From the NCBI GenBank assembly GCA_946405575.1, contig CAMJHP010000002.1, forward strand, positions 62,001-126,000: 64,000 nucleotides of DNA, in the 5' to 3' direction. Made by a program: the position numbers and the translations under genes. Under the pieces are notes generated by a model, which made no database searches, was not told the DNA's origin, and saw nothing but the letters and a program-made list of their open reading frames with translations. Origin of the DNA: an uncultured Bacteroidales bacterium (GTDB lineage: Bacteria; Bacteroidota; Bacteroidia; Bacteroidales; F082). The first letter of the stretch is position 1. Every line of letters begins with the position of its first letter. This document shows positions 26,187-35,144 of the stretch, one piece after another.

Positions 26187-27662
26187 ATGAGTACCAACTA
26201 TCAGAATATTTTCAATCGGGATTTTTACCCGACACCCGAAAAGGTTATCATTGACATGCTTAAAGTGTCCGATGTCAAAGACAAAATCATCCTTGAACCG
26301 TCAGCCGGTACGGGCAACATTGTGGAATATTGCCTAAAAATGGGCGCAAAGGAAGTCCTGACTTGTGAAATCAACGATGATCTCCGTACCGTTTTGGCCG
26401 AGAAAAGCCAAGTTGTCGGAGCTGATTTCCTCAAACTGAAAGCTGAGGAGATTTCCCACATCGATATGATTGTGATGAATCCGCCTTTCTCCACTATCCG
26501 AAAGCATATCCTTCATGCTTGGGAGATTGCCCCAGGCGGCTGCGAAATCGTGTCATTGGCCAACAGTAACATTTTGGAGTATGGCTATTATGATGACAAG
26601 GACAAACAGAGGATTAACGAGCTGGTGGAGAACTATGGAGGTAGCGAGTATTTGGGCAAGGTGTTTGCGGATTCAGATGAACGGCAGACGAATGTCTGTG
26701 TCAGCGTTCTAAGACTTTACAAGCCAAAGACCGATGAGATAGAGTTTGAGGACTATTTCACCGAGGAAGCCGATGATCCGGAATATGCGGCATATGGTCT
26801 TATGCCTTATAACTTCGTGCGCGACTGCGTCAATCGCTATGTTGAAGCTGTCAGGCAGTTTGATTCGGTGATGGAGGCCTCAAAAACCATCAACGGTTTA
26901 CTGGACGGCATTGGCGCGAAGAGTGTCCAATTTGGAGCCAAAGGCCACAATGCCGAAAGTATTACCCGTGAAAGGTTCAAGAAACAAGTCCAAAAGGATG
27001 CTTGGCGATGGATTTTCAGAAAGTTTAATATCGAGAAGTTCATCACGTCAAAGGTAATGGCCAACATCAATAGTTTTGTCGAACTTCAACAGAACATCCC
27101 ATTTACCATGAAAAACATCTATAAGATGGTGGAGATTATCATCATGAATAGGGATAATTTCTTCCAGCAGGCACTTTGTGATGCTTTTGATAAAATATGT
27201 AGTTTTTCATCCGAAAACTCCACAGCGGGCGAGAAATGGAAAACTAACAGCAATTACATGGTTAACAAAAAGTTCATAATCCCTTATATGTGCAGAATAG
27301 GTTGGCGTGGAGGCGTTAGAATTGATAACAATGAAGGGCTTTATGATATTACCAAGGCTCTTTGTAATCTCATGGGTTATAATTACGATGAGTTTATGAA
27401 AAACAATTATTTTTACAACATAGAAAACCAGTTATGGTTTGGCCAATGGTATAACTGGGGCTTTTTCAGGATTAAATGCTTCAAGAAAGGCACTATGCAT
27501 CTTGAATTTCTCGATGAGGAAGTTTGGTACAAGTTCAACCAAACCGTGGCCAAGGTGCGCGGATGGAGTTTGCCCACCATGAGCAATACCACCAAGAAGG
27601 AAAAAAGGTATCGCAAATCTGCCAAGAACCAAAGCCAACAGTCATTGGCATTGGCCAGCTAA
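26187..27662 (+). CDS. DUF4942-type N6-adenine DNA methyltransferase
   Basis: A 491-residue class I SAM methyltransferase. EPSAGTGN (residues 37-44) is the SAM motif and VMNPPF (about 96-101) the catalytic (D/N)PPF of N6-adenine enzymes. The C-terminal half, with a conserved Trp/Tyr-rich end (WFGQWYNWGFFRIKCF), matches DUF4942. There is no restriction endonuclease beside it, so it is an orphan enzyme. On conjugative elements such enzymes probably protect incoming DNA from host restriction. It is followed by a hairpin and T-poor tail at 27698. Confidence 0.85.
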   Translation: MSTNYQNIFNRDFYPTPEKVIIDMLKVSDVKDKIILEPSAGTGNIVEYCLKMGAKEVLTCEINDDLRTVLAEKSQVVGADFLKLKAEEISHIDMIVMNPPFSTIRKHILHAWEIAPGGCEIVSLANSNILEYGYYDDKDKQRINELVENYGGSEYLGKVFADSDERQTNVCVSVLRLYKPKTDEIEFEDYFTEEADDPEYAAYGLMPYNFVRDCVNRYVEAVRQFDSVMEASKTINGLLDGIGAKSVQFGAKGHNAESITRERFKKQVQKDAWRWIFRKFNIEKFITSKVMANINSFVELQQNIPFTMKNIYKMVEIIIMNRDNFFQQALCDAFDKICSFSSENSTAGEKWKTNSNYMVNKKFIIPYMCRIGWRGGVRIDNNEGLYDITKALCNLMGYNYDEFMKNNYFYNIENQLWFGQWYNWGFFRIKCFKKGTMHLEFLDEEVWYKFNQTVAKVRGWSLPTMSNTTKKEKRYRKSAKNQSQQSLALAS

Positions 27663-28049
27663 GAAATAGGGTATTTCATAGTTTAGTATTTGTTTGTGAG
27701 GATGGCGGCCATGCGGTCGCCTTCCTTGGTTGTTCGCCCAGGCTGATTTGTCTATCGGTCGGTCAGTGAATGACACCGGCCGACAACATCTTATAGGAAA
27801 CAAAACAATGGTTTCCGACTTATCCAAGGAGACATCATAACATCAGGAAGTCCCCTACCCTACTGTTTACTCAAATTTCTTTGCAAAGTTAAGGGTCTAA
27901 TCCTGATACGAAGCAAGACCAGGCCCTATGGGTGCTTCCAAAAAAATCTTCCTCCATTGAGCGTATTTTTTTGGAAGGTTCTTGCACTTAATCAGACTTA
28001 ACCCTTTGAAGGGGCAAAAAATTTGTCTAATCCTCAAATCTTTAGCCCT
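27663..28049. promoter_or_regulatory. Structured leader before the phosphoribosyltransferase gene
   Basis: This 387-nt gene-free region starts with a terminator-like hairpin (GGatGGCG...CGCCttCC, 27698-27724) and carries the 12-mer TCCCCTACCCTA at 27851. A 13-bp perfect inverted repeat follows, CTTCCAAAAAAAT (27935-27947) and ATTTTTTTGGAAG (27965-27977), with a 17-nt loop, then ACCCTTtgAAGGGG (about 27999-28015). Such nested hairpins before one gene suggest an RNA leader or attenuator. No good -33/-7 pair was found. Confidence 0.45.
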
Positions 28050-28535
28050 ATGAAGTACAATTACATTACCACTGGTGAATACTATAGCCATGGAAGAAAT
28101 AGTATCGCTCACGGAATGAAAAACGGTAATCCCAAAAGCATTTCAAGAGCAGCTGCCGAAATGTCAAAGTTCGTTTCTCCTAATGTCATCCTAATACCGA
28201 TGCCAGGCCATTCCGGTGTGGCCACATATACCAAGGACCTTGCAGAACAAATCGCAGGCCTGACAGGTGCCAAGGTCTGTGATATTATGCGAGGCGCTGT
28301 CCGTGAGACATTCTATGACATCAAGAAAAACGGTGGTAATGTACAAAAAGACTATCTCGGTCTCTATCTCACCGAAGAACTTCCTGAAGGTCGGATTATG
28401 ATTGTCGACAACTGCATTTCAACGGGGACGACAGCAGCTGCAGCCCTGGATCTTACAAAACGTGGTATCGTCCTCGCGTATGCCATTGTCGGTAAGGCCA
28501 AACACATCGACGGCCTTACACCGATTGAGACCTGA
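28050..28535 (+). CDS. Phosphoribosyltransferase-like protein
   Basis: Start at 28050 (MKYNYITTGEYYSHGRNSIAHG), 161 residues. The motif RIMIVDNCISTGTTAAAAL is a PRPP-binding loop (compare VDD-x-x-x-TG-T), with one of the two usual aspartates replaced by Asn. Upstream PMPGHSGVATYTKDLAEQI has the shape of a hood/flexible loop of ComF-type enzymes. It could salvage nucleobases or act on PRPP, but the role on a conjugative element is unknown. It follows the structured leader above. Confidence 0.65.
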   Translation: MKYNYITTGEYYSHGRNSIAHGMKNGNPKSISRAAAEMSKFVSPNVILIPMPGHSGVATYTKDLAEQIAGLTGAKVCDIMRGAVRETFYDIKKNGGNVQKDYLGLYLTEELPEGRIMIVDNCISTGTTAAAALDLTKRGIVLAYAIVGKAKHIDGLTPIET

Positions 28536-28561
28536 ACATTCTCAGAATAACCAATATTAAC

Positions 28562-28676
28562 AAAGGGAAAAGGATGGTCACAGGCGTGAGGTGAACCCAA
28601 GAAATATGAATTATTTACTTTTTTGTATTGTTATTTTTAATATTCTTTGTATATTTGCAGCCTAAAGTATAATTGC
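28562..28676 (+). promoter_or_regulatory. Promoter of the 28677 gene (variant of shared module)
   Basis: Box AAAGGGAAAAGGAT (28562-28575), TTG (28628-28630), 19 nt, TATATTTG (28650-28657), ATG at 28677. It lacks the GTGCAAACAAACAAAG leader of the other modules. Confidence 0.6.
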
Positions 28677-29252
28677 ATGGAAACAAGAGGAAGGAAGAAA
28701 GAAGACAAAGTTAGAATTTCAATAGCGTTGGGTACTGATTTGATCGATGAAATAAAGGGATACGCCAAGCAATCAGACAAGAACGTATCTGTATTTCTCG
28801 AAGAAGTTCTGGCGCAAAAAGGCAAGAATAATTACAAGTTGGCTGGTTGGATGCGACATGAGCGCAAGCATATATGTTTCAGGTTCCCTCAAGAAACGAT
28901 TGATTACATTAAATCCACTACCAGAAAGGATAATGTGACATACGAAAGCCTTATCGATGCCAAGCTCAGACAATATGCATCCTCACCACAGCCCATGTTG
29001 GAAAAGACAGCACCCATTGCGGTGAAGTTTATCACAACAGGAGAAGAAAGGGACAAGTTTTTCGAGGCTTTCAAGGACTTGTGCTTGGCTTTCGGAACGG
29101 AAACCAATAATAAGGAGAGAACCAAAGACTTTCGCACGATAGTGGGGCAAAAACTGGCGATTAGATGTATTAAGAATTTGACCGATTCACAGTTGCTACG
29201 ACTTGATAAAGTACTGCAAGAATTTTGCGAAGAGGAATGGAAATCAAATTAA
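28677..29252 (+). CDS. Unknown protein with ribbon-helix-helix-like repeats
   Basis: Start at 28677 (METRGRKKEDKVRISIALGTDL), 191 residues. Two short modules look like ribbon-helix-helix units: RISIALGTDLIDEIKGYAKQ and HICFRFPQETIDYIKSTTRK. Each has a strand followed by two helices. This fits a DNA-binding regulator of plasmid copy number, partition or transfer, but the assignment is inference. It lies next to the replication genes and has its own promoter. Confidence 0.45.
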   Translation: METRGRKKEDKVRISIALGTDLIDEIKGYAKQSDKNVSVFLEEVLAQKGKNNYKLAGWMRHERKHICFRFPQETIDYIKSTTRKDNVTYESLIDAKLRQYASSPQPMLEKTAPIAVKFITTGEERDKFFEAFKDLCLAFGTETNNKERTKDFRTIVGQKLAIRCIKNLTDSQLLRLDKVLQEFCEEEWKSN

Positions 29253-29284
29253 TTTGTATATATTTGCATATAATTCAATGATTT

Positions 29285-29581
29285 ATGTTGCAGTATGAGA
29301 TAAATAATAGAATGAAACGCAATGGCCGGATGGAAATGGTGAGGATGATGAAATATGTTGTGTCACCAGAAGAACTGGAAGGAATAAAACGGTATCTTTC
29401 CAAGTTGGACGATGATGCTGTACATAATGTACGAATGGCCATCATCCGGACGAATAGGCCTTATGAGCGCAAGTACCAGAATGATCCTGACGCTCCAATG
29501 GGCTCACTCGCTTTTATCTTGTTTAAATCAGATGCAGCCTGGTTACAAGAGAATTGCCTTAATAAACTATTTACCTACTAA
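29285..29581 (+). CDS. Unknown element protein (98 aa)
   Basis: A 98-residue protein (ATG at 29285; a possible inner start is MKRNGRMEM at 29312). TATATTTG lies at 29259-29266. It has no signal peptide and no recognised family. The core is a mixed helical region, EELEGIKRYLSKLDDDAVHN. It sits between the RHH-like gene and rep, so a role in replication control is possible. Confidence 0.45.
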   Translation: MLQYEINNRMKRNGRMEMVRMMKYVVSPEELEGIKRYLSKLDDDAVHNVRMAIIRTNRPYERKYQNDPDAPMGSLAFILFKSDAAWLQENCLNKLFTY

Positions 29582-29590
29582 ATAACTACT

Positions 29591-29764
29591 ATGATGAACG
29601 CTGTAACAAATATTTTGAGAGGCTTGTTAAAGATGGTGTTGGGAATTGTAAAGGTAATCTGGAAGATTATCCATGTAATGTTGGTATTTATGTTTTCTGT
29701 CGTTTGTGGTACAACTAAGTCTAACAAATGGCAGTATGACGCTGAATATTATGGCTATGAATAA
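29591..29764 (+). CDS. Small membrane protein (57 aa) before rep
   Basis: An ORF missed by the track, starting MMNAVTNILRGLLKMVLGIV with a long hydrophobic stretch (about residues 12-40) and a lipobox-like SVVCGTT. It ends eight bases inside the Rep frame, so translation may be coupled to rep. Such a hydrophobic protein could tie the replicon to the membrane or control rep by upstream translation. Confidence 0.4.
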   Translation: MMNAVTNILRGLLKMVLGIVKVIWKIIHVMLVFMFSVVCGTTKSNKWQYDAEYYGYE

Positions 29765-30812
29765 ACCTGTAAGCAAAAGCGTTGTTGTGCGCAAAAAACA
29801 ACAGACAGATCTGGTATTGGATGATGATTCGGTCAAGACCTGGATCAAGCAATCCAATAATGTCACTAACATGATGGCTGATTATAATGTCATCCAAATG
29901 CGTATTCTCGTTATTGTGATGGAGGCAATGCAAGAGGCCATTAATGGCAACATCAACCATCATAACAGCGCACAACTTGAACTTTTCCAAAATGACATTG
30001 ACAGGTTTGGTAAGATTACCATAGCCGTGCCAATGAAGAATTTTGGTGTCAAGTCCAATCACTACGCAGAACTCCGTTCAGCATTGGAAACGTTCTCTAA
30101 GATTTCGGTGCAGTTCAAGGTGGATAGCCCCTATGCTGGCAAAAACGCAACAAAATACACTCATTTAATGGATGTTACCATCCCTGAGAAGTATCAGAAA
30201 AGTGTTGTGTTCAACATTGATAAGGATATTGCAGAGAAGTTCCTGAATGTTCAAGGCGGCTTTACCAAGTTTCTTAAAGAGGTTGTGTTTGCGCTTGATA
30301 GTCCTTATAACATCAAATTCTATTACATGTGCTGCTCTTGGTTGGCCAAAGGTGGCTGGTCCATGAAAATGGAGGATTTGAGAGAATGGCTTTGTATCGG
30401 AAGCAAATACAAGGAGTTTAAGGACTTCAACCGCAGGATCTTGAAACCGACACAAGAGAATCTGGAAAAAAATGCAAATTGTTGGTTTGAATACAAGCCT
30501 GTCTTTGTCGACGGTGAGAAACAACCTCGTAGGATTGACTTTAAGATCTTTAGGAATGCCATGACAGTAGAGGAAGAGAAGTATTTTAATTCCCATGTGC
30601 AGAATATGAAAACCCTCATGTTTACGCATTTTCAAATTGGAGATGCCGATTTCAACAAGATACTGCCCTTGCTAACGCTTTACAACGTTGAAAAAGCAAC
30701 AGAAAAGCTGATGGATTTGTTTATCTATCTCCAAGAACATGCTGATGAGATAATCAACAAGAAAGAATATCTAATGAAATCTTTGATAACCTATTTGGAT
30801 CCACGACTTTAG
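29757..30812 (+). CDS. rep: Rep_3 family replication initiator
   Basis: Start taken at 29757 (MNKPVSKSVVVRKKQQ), 351 residues; 29736 and 29751 are alternatives. Features of Rep_3/RepB initiators are WIKQSNNVTNMMADYNVIQM near the N-terminus (winged-helix domain 1), YAELRSALETFSKISV and the C-terminal winged helix with FKDFNRRILKPTQENLEKNA. It binds iterons, and the array starting at 30885 lies 70 nt after the stop, as expected for a theta-replicating replicon. This argues that the 20-64 kb element can, or once could, replicate by itself. Confidence 0.85.
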   Translation: MNKPVSKSVVVRKKQQTDLVLDDDSVKTWIKQSNNVTNMMADYNVIQMRILVIVMEAMQEAINGNINHHNSAQLELFQNDIDRFGKITIAVPMKNFGVKSNHYAELRSALETFSKISVQFKVDSPYAGKNATKYTHLMDVTIPEKYQKSVVFNIDKDIAEKFLNVQGGFTKFLKEVVFALDSPYNIKFYYMCCSWLAKGGWSMKMEDLREWLCIGSKYKEFKDFNRRILKPTQENLEKNANCWFEYKPVFVDGEKQPRRIDFKIFRNAMTVEEEKYFNSHVQNMKTLMFTHFQIGDADFNKILPLLTLYNVEKATEKLMDLFIYLQEHADEIINKKEYLMKSLITYLDPRL

Positions 30813-30884
30813 TCAATGAAAATCAGACAATTTCAAAACGGGTGTGATTATAATTCTCAATCTCACCCGTTTTTTGTTTGCCGC

Positions 30885-31320
30885 AAAATGTTCCCAATCT
30901 GTCTCCGAAATGCTCCCAATCTGTCCCTATCCGTTGAACCGATAAAGTTTCGGTTTCTTTCTCAAAAAAATGCTCCTTATCTGTCACCTTGTTATCATAA
31001 AAGCCTTAGTTTTATGTTGTTATACCAAGAAAATAGCAGGGGTTTTGAGGTCAAAAAATCCTCCCTATTTGTCCCCAACGCACATAAAAACTCCCAATCT
31101 GTCCCCGAAATACTCCCCCAATGTCTCCTGAACATTCCCAACTTGTCCCCAAAATGCTCCCAATCTGTCCCCAAAATGCTCCCAATCTGTCCCCAACGCC
31201 CCACAAACTCCCTATCTGTCTCCAAGAGGCGAAAAATGCTCCCAATCTGTCCCTTAAATGTCACCAAAGTGTCCCCAAAATGCTCCGAATCTGTCTCTAA
31301 AATGCTCCTAATCTGTCCCC
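30885..31320 (+). repeat. Replication origin: about 14 tandem iterons
   Basis: The consensus is AAAATGCTCCCAATCTGTCCCC (22 nt). I count about 14 copies, some adjacent at 21-22-nt spacing and a few separated by gaps (for example around 30950-31060). It lies directly behind rep. Two central copies are identical and others differ at one to six positions. Confidence 0.85.
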
Positions 31321-31703
31321 GATACAATCATGTAAATTATTGTAAATCAATTAGAAAAATAGTCAATTTTAGCCTTTACTAATATCTACTACTATTAATT
31401 AATTGACTTTCAACTTCTCAATCGGTCTTTTATTTCAATTTCCCACCAACAAAAAGGTCTTTTATCCCATCTCCCACCCCCAACATTAGGGAAAAGACAT
31501 ATAAGGGGCAAAAAATGCCCTTAAATTGAAGCGGGGACAAATACGGAGAATAAAAAGCTCCTTATTTGTCGCTTCAAAATCCACAAATGCTCCCTAAATG
31601 TTCCTTTTTTCTTTAAATTTTTCCGCCACTTAACATAATAAATGTTATTCGGAACAAAAACATGATGGGGACAAATAGGGAACATTTCAAGCAGTACAAG
31701 GCT
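31321..31703. other. Origin-side region with inverted iteron copies
   Basis: No gene is supported. It contains a long inverted repeat built from two iteron-like halves (GAAGCGGGGACAAATACGGAG ... CTCCTTATTTGTCGCTTC, 31528-31575), a hairpin GGGC-aaaaaat-GCCC (about 31506-31520), and a reverse-strand iteron GGGGACAAATAGGGAACATTTC (31667-31688). Inverted iterons suggest rep autoregulation or handcuffing sites. Confidence 0.6.
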
Positions 31704-32450
31704 TCAAGGCTTGTGAGTGAACCTGCAATGAGGATAATTTGAACATCCATAAAACTGACCATATTTTCCTTCCCGCAAAACAAGGTCTCCATCACATTGT
31801 GGACAATGGCCATTTGCAATCGCAATTTCTCTATCACGAACATAACTACTAACATTACTTACTTGAGCCTTTCGAGTATCATCATCCTGAATGTTGGCAG
31901 CTTCGATGGCTGCACAATATTTTGATACCTCTCCCCTATCTATATACACCACCTCATGCTGTTTGATGACTTGGGTAAGCTGGCTAATGTAAACGATGGC
32001 CGAATTATCCACACTCACGTTCAATCTCGCTTCATGTCCGAAGGCCACAATCGAGACAATAGGCATTTTCATCAAACCCTTGAACACAGATTTCAACGCT
32101 ATAATATGTGCCATATTCTGCTTTACTGGGTTTCTCATTTCGTATTTGTGGCCATAGATGTTTTGCGTCCAACTTTCCGAGTTCTCATGTCCACTGATGA
32201 TACCTTGCATGTTTTTTACCTCAATCACAAATGCGCCATACGGTGAAACTACAAGATGGTCAATTTGTGTAGTTCCGTAGTTTGTCGGTAGCATGATGTT
32301 TGAATACACCACATATTCTGATGGCAACCGGTGAAGATACCAGGCAGCAGCATTTTCGCCTCTTTTACCTTTCCTATTGGCTAATGATGGACGAAAGATA
32401 AGGAAGGCAATAAATGCAATCAGTATAATGATAAACAAAAACGACTCCAT
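31704..32450 (-). CDS. NERD nuclease-domain protein with topoisomerase-type zinc finger
   Basis: A 248-residue protein with an N-terminal transmembrane segment (FLFIIILIAFIAFLIF). The NERD domain has KGKRGENAAAWYL, TQIDHLVVSPYGAFVIEVKN (the D...ExK core) and ESWTQ. A C-terminal zinc ribbon (CPQCDGDLVLREGKYGQFYGC) resembles that of topoisomerase I. NERD proteins are nuclease-like and common on bacterial plasmids; DNA handling at the membrane is inferred. It lies antisense between the iterons and mobC. Confidence 0.75.
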   Translation of the reverse strand: MESFLFIIILIAFIAFLIFRPSLANRKGKRGENAAAWYLHRLPSEYVVYSNIMLPTNYGTTQIDHLVVSPYGAFVIEVKNMQGIISGHENSESWTQNIYGHKYEMRNPVKQNMAHIIALKSVFKGLMKMPIVSIVAFGHEARLNVSVDNSAIVYISQLTQVIKQHEVVYIDRGEVSKYCAAIEAANIQDDDTRKAQVSNVSSYVRDREIAIANGHCPQCDGDLVLREGKYGQFYGCSNYPHCRFTHKP

Positions 32451-32519
32451 TACTCTACTTTTTCGGTAACAAAGATAGGGACAACGCCTACAACTTCCAA
32501 ATCTTTTTCCCTGATGTCG

Positions 32520-32790
32520 TCCCTGTATTTCGATATATATTTATATGTTTATTAATTTATATATTTTATAATTTATATATTTGTATTTTCTTTTCTTATC
32601 ATTTTATATATTTATACTAAAATATAAATGTATTATTATATAATTATATATATAAATAATTATATATTTATCGATTTATTAAAATATACATTTCTTTGTA
32701 TTTGTAAATGTATAAATATATATTTATATATTGTTAGAATATACATTTATATATTATTATATTTCTATATTTTTGATTTTAATAGGTAGT
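32520..32790. other. Extremely AT-rich region
   Basis: Almost pure A/T over about 270 nt (tatataaatatatttatata and similar), ending ahead of the mobC promoter. Low melting energy and curvature would suit an origin unwinding element or a protein-binding scaffold for mobilisation. A second such block lies at 33336-33530. No ORF is present. Confidence 0.6.
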
Positions 32791-32823
32791 TTCGGGATGG
32801 ATGAGATTTTTTTCAAACACTGA

Positions 32824-32853
32824 TTGATGGTTGTGCAAAAAGTTGTATTTTTG
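32824..32853 (+). promoter_or_regulatory. mobC promoter
   Basis: TTG (32824-32826), 19 nt, TATTTTTG (32846-32853) is a full Bacteroidota promoter. The mobC ATG is about 120 nt downstream. Confidence 0.65.
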
Positions 32854-32870
32854 CTGTGGGGGTTTTAATT

Positions 32871-32933
32871 GCAAGATGTGTTTTTGTATATACAAACAAA
32901 AACCAACTTGCTCAAATCCTCGGAGGCTTTGAG
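32871..32933. promoter_or_regulatory. Candidate oriT: nested inverted repeats before mobC
   Basis: GCAAG-atgt-GTTTTTGT-atat-ACAA-a-CAAAAAC-caa-CTTGC (32871-32911) is followed directly by a second hairpin CTCAAA-t-CCTC-g-GAGG-c-TTTGAG (32911-32933). Inverted repeats next to mobC and relaxase genes are the usual oriT layout. The nick site cannot be located by eye. Confidence 0.5.
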
Positions 32934-32974
32934 AAGAAAAATCTTCGCAACTCAGATTTTTAAACATCATATAA

Positions 32975-33331
32975 ATGGGTAAAGAAAACAAAACGCAATA
33001 CAATTTCAGGATGACGACTGAGGAGAAGAAGCTTCTTCATCAGTTGGCATCTGAATCTGGCAGAACAGTATCAGGTTACATCAGAGCAAAACTATTTGGT
33101 GGGGAGAAGGCTACCCTCAATGCTGTCGAATTTTTGAAAGAGTACAAGGCACAAATTCATGAAATGCAGAAGATTGGTAATAATATCAATCAGTTGACTC
33201 ACTATGCAAATATCTGCATCAATAGTGGTAAACTATCTGAAGCAGTTGTCCAAGAGATGAATGAAAAGCTGGGAGAACTTATTCATTGCGAGAGATCCAT
33301 TGAATCGTTGGAAAAGAAAATCATCAGATAG
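32975..33331 (+). CDS. mobC: MobC-like relaxosome accessory protein
   Basis: A 118-residue protein with the MobC pattern: NFRMTTEEKKLLHQLASESGRTVSGYIRAKLF (ribbon-helix-helix) followed by MQKIGNNINQLTHYANICIN, the conserved NxNQL helix of MobC/BmgA-like proteins. It should bind the oriT and help the relaxase nick. The relaxase gene follows after the second AT-rich block. Confidence 0.85.
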   Translation: MGKENKTQYNFRMTTEEKKLLHQLASESGRTVSGYIRAKLFGGEKATLNAVEFLKEYKAQIHEMQKIGNNINQLTHYANICINSGKLSEAVVQEMNEKLGELIHCERSIESLEKKIIR

Positions 33332-33335
33332 TCCT

Positions 33336-33545
33336 TAGCGTTTTCTTTTATTATATTTTTATAAATATATAAATATACAAATATATAAAATTAGATATTA
33401 TTATCTATATACATATTATATTATAAGTTATAAAAATACAAATATAGTTTTACTTATAACTACATTTATCTATTTAGACAAATATTCAAAATAAGAAATT
33501 ATTTTATTCATAATTATTCGCTATATGAATATTTGTTTATCTTTG
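33336..33545. other. Second AT-rich block with -7 element of relaxase gene
   Basis: A region of nearly only A/T between mobC and the relaxase gene. TATCTTTG at 33538-33545 is a good -7 element about 23 nt before the relaxase ATG; no -33 TTG at 19 nt. It may separate relaxase expression from mobC. Confidence 0.5.
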
Positions 33546-33567
33546 CACCGTGATTTGAATATCAAGT

Positions 33568-35109
33568 ATGATTGCAAAGATATTGTCATCGTCCACTACT
33601 TTCAATGCCGTTGAATACAACGAGAAGAAAGATGAAAGAGGTCAAAGTGAATTGCTCGTAGCTAAGAACTTTGGTGGATTGGAGGATAATCCGTCCAAGG
33701 CTGTCTTCAAAAAGTATTTCAGAGCATATGCGATGACAAATACCAACGTCAAAAATCCACAATTCCACGCTACCATTTCAACGAAAAAAAGAGAACATGA
33801 CTTCGACCAATTAGCTAAAATAGGAGAGCAATGGATTGAAAAGATGGGGTATGGCAAGCAGCCCTATATAATTTATGGTCATTCTGACACCGCCAACAAT
33901 CATGTGCATATTGTTTCAATCCGGATTGATGAGAATGGCAAGAAGATTTCTGATAGTTTTGAACGTCTCAGATCTCAAAAGGCATTGAATGAAATCCTCG
34001 GTCTGGATTTCTCACAGCAAGCAGATAAAGACCTGAAAAAATTGTCTGCTTACAATTTCTCTACCATGGCTCAGTTCAAATTGTTGTTTGAACGTGCTGG
34101 TTGGACGGTCATTGAAAAGGATGGTACGATTAACATCATTAAAGGTGGAGAGACTCAAAAAACCATTTCAACTGATAAAGTCAACGAAATAATTTTCCGC
34201 AATAGGGCTAATGAAAAGGATAAAGTTGCAAAAAAGCAGCTTATAGCTTTGTTGCATAAATATAAAGGTGGGGGAGGGTACAACCAAGTTACAGAGATAA
34301 TGAAAAGCAAGTTTGGGATTGATATGGTGTTCCATACAAAAGAAGGCCATGATACACCATACGGTTATACTGTAATTGACCACAAAAACAAGACAGTTTA
34401 CAAAGGTAGTGAGTTGATGAATTTGAAAGATCTGTTAGAACCCAATGAAAAGCAGAACCAAATAAGAACAGCAAAAGAAGTCATTCGTGATTTTATAGGT
34501 CAGGATGATATTCAAAACAATCCAAACTATACACTAAATGAATTGAAGCAAGTCCTGAATAAATATGGATTTGTAATTGACTCGGATGGAAATGTGTTTG
34601 CTGGAAAGGAACAGTTATTTAAGATGGGATATGACTTCAACAGACTGAAATACAATACCATGTTGAGAGATGCCAGAAAATTTCATGTGACCAATGCACA
34701 GGAAGCAAAGTTTATCAGTCGATTGTTCCAAGTCAAGGTTGAGCACTTGACTATTGATCCAAATAGAAGCAGTGATGTTGAAGACTACTATCTGAATCTT
34801 GCCAAAGCTTATGCAAGCAATGGCACATTTGATGATAATGTCTCTGACCAAATCAAAGTGTACAAAAACAATAACCTTTATTTTGTGGTTGATTACGATT
34901 CGATGGAAGTTTATGGAGTCAATGATTATAAGTTAAACCAGAGACTTACTAACACAAGTGCTTATACTACATCAGTAGCAGCTGGAGGACAAAATGTAGC
35001 TTTTGAAATAGCTAAGGTTGTTATGGATTCCGTGTTTGGAATGTTGTCTGTTGATGGTGGCGGTGGCGGTAGTGATGACAAACGAAGAAGAAGGAAGAAA
35101 AAGATATAA
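33568..35109 (+). CDS. mobB: MOBP-type relaxase/mobilisation protein
   Basis: A 513-residue relaxase. The N-terminal domain has conserved histidines QFHATIS (H67) and YGHSDTANNHVHIVSIRI (H105, H112, H114), the three-His motif of Bacteroidota MobB-like relaxases; the nicking tyrosine is probably among the early Tyr residues. The rest is helical and of unknown domain type. The tail GGGGSDDKRRRRKKKI is a glycine linker plus a basic end, a likely T4SS export signal. It nicks oriT and pilots the strand through the channel. Confidence 0.85.
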   Translation: MIAKILSSSTTFNAVEYNEKKDERGQSELLVAKNFGGLEDNPSKAVFKKYFRAYAMTNTNVKNPQFHATISTKKREHDFDQLAKIGEQWIEKMGYGKQPYIIYGHSDTANNHVHIVSIRIDENGKKISDSFERLRSQKALNEILGLDFSQQADKDLKKLSAYNFSTMAQFKLLFERAGWTVIEKDGTINIIKGGETQKTISTDKVNEIIFRNRANEKDKVAKKQLIALLHKYKGGGGYNQVTEIMKSKFGIDMVFHTKEGHDTPYGYTVIDHKNKTVYKGSELMNLKDLLEPNEKQNQIRTAKEVIRDFIGQDDIQNNPNYTLNELKQVLNKYGFVIDSDGNVFAGKEQLFKMGYDFNRLKYNTMLRDARKFHVTNAQEAKFISRLFQVKVEHLTIDPNRSSDVEDYYLNLAKAYASNGTFDDNVSDQIKVYKNNNLYFVVDYDSMEVYGVNDYKLNQRLTNTSAYTTSVAAGGQNVAFEIAKVVMDSVFGMLSVDGGGGGSDDKRRRRKKKI

Positions 35110-35144
35110 AACATAGATAAGGACAATTCTAAAATATATTGAAA

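Noticed and set aside
30885-31320. Possible CRISPR array
   Set aside because: Repeats are 22 nt and directly adjacent or irregularly spaced; no equal-sized unique spacers and no cas genes.
30816-31382. 188-residue ORF over the iterons
   Set aside because: Its sequence is a translation of the 22-bp repeats (repeated NLSP/ICP); repeats are not in multiples of three and the region is the origin.
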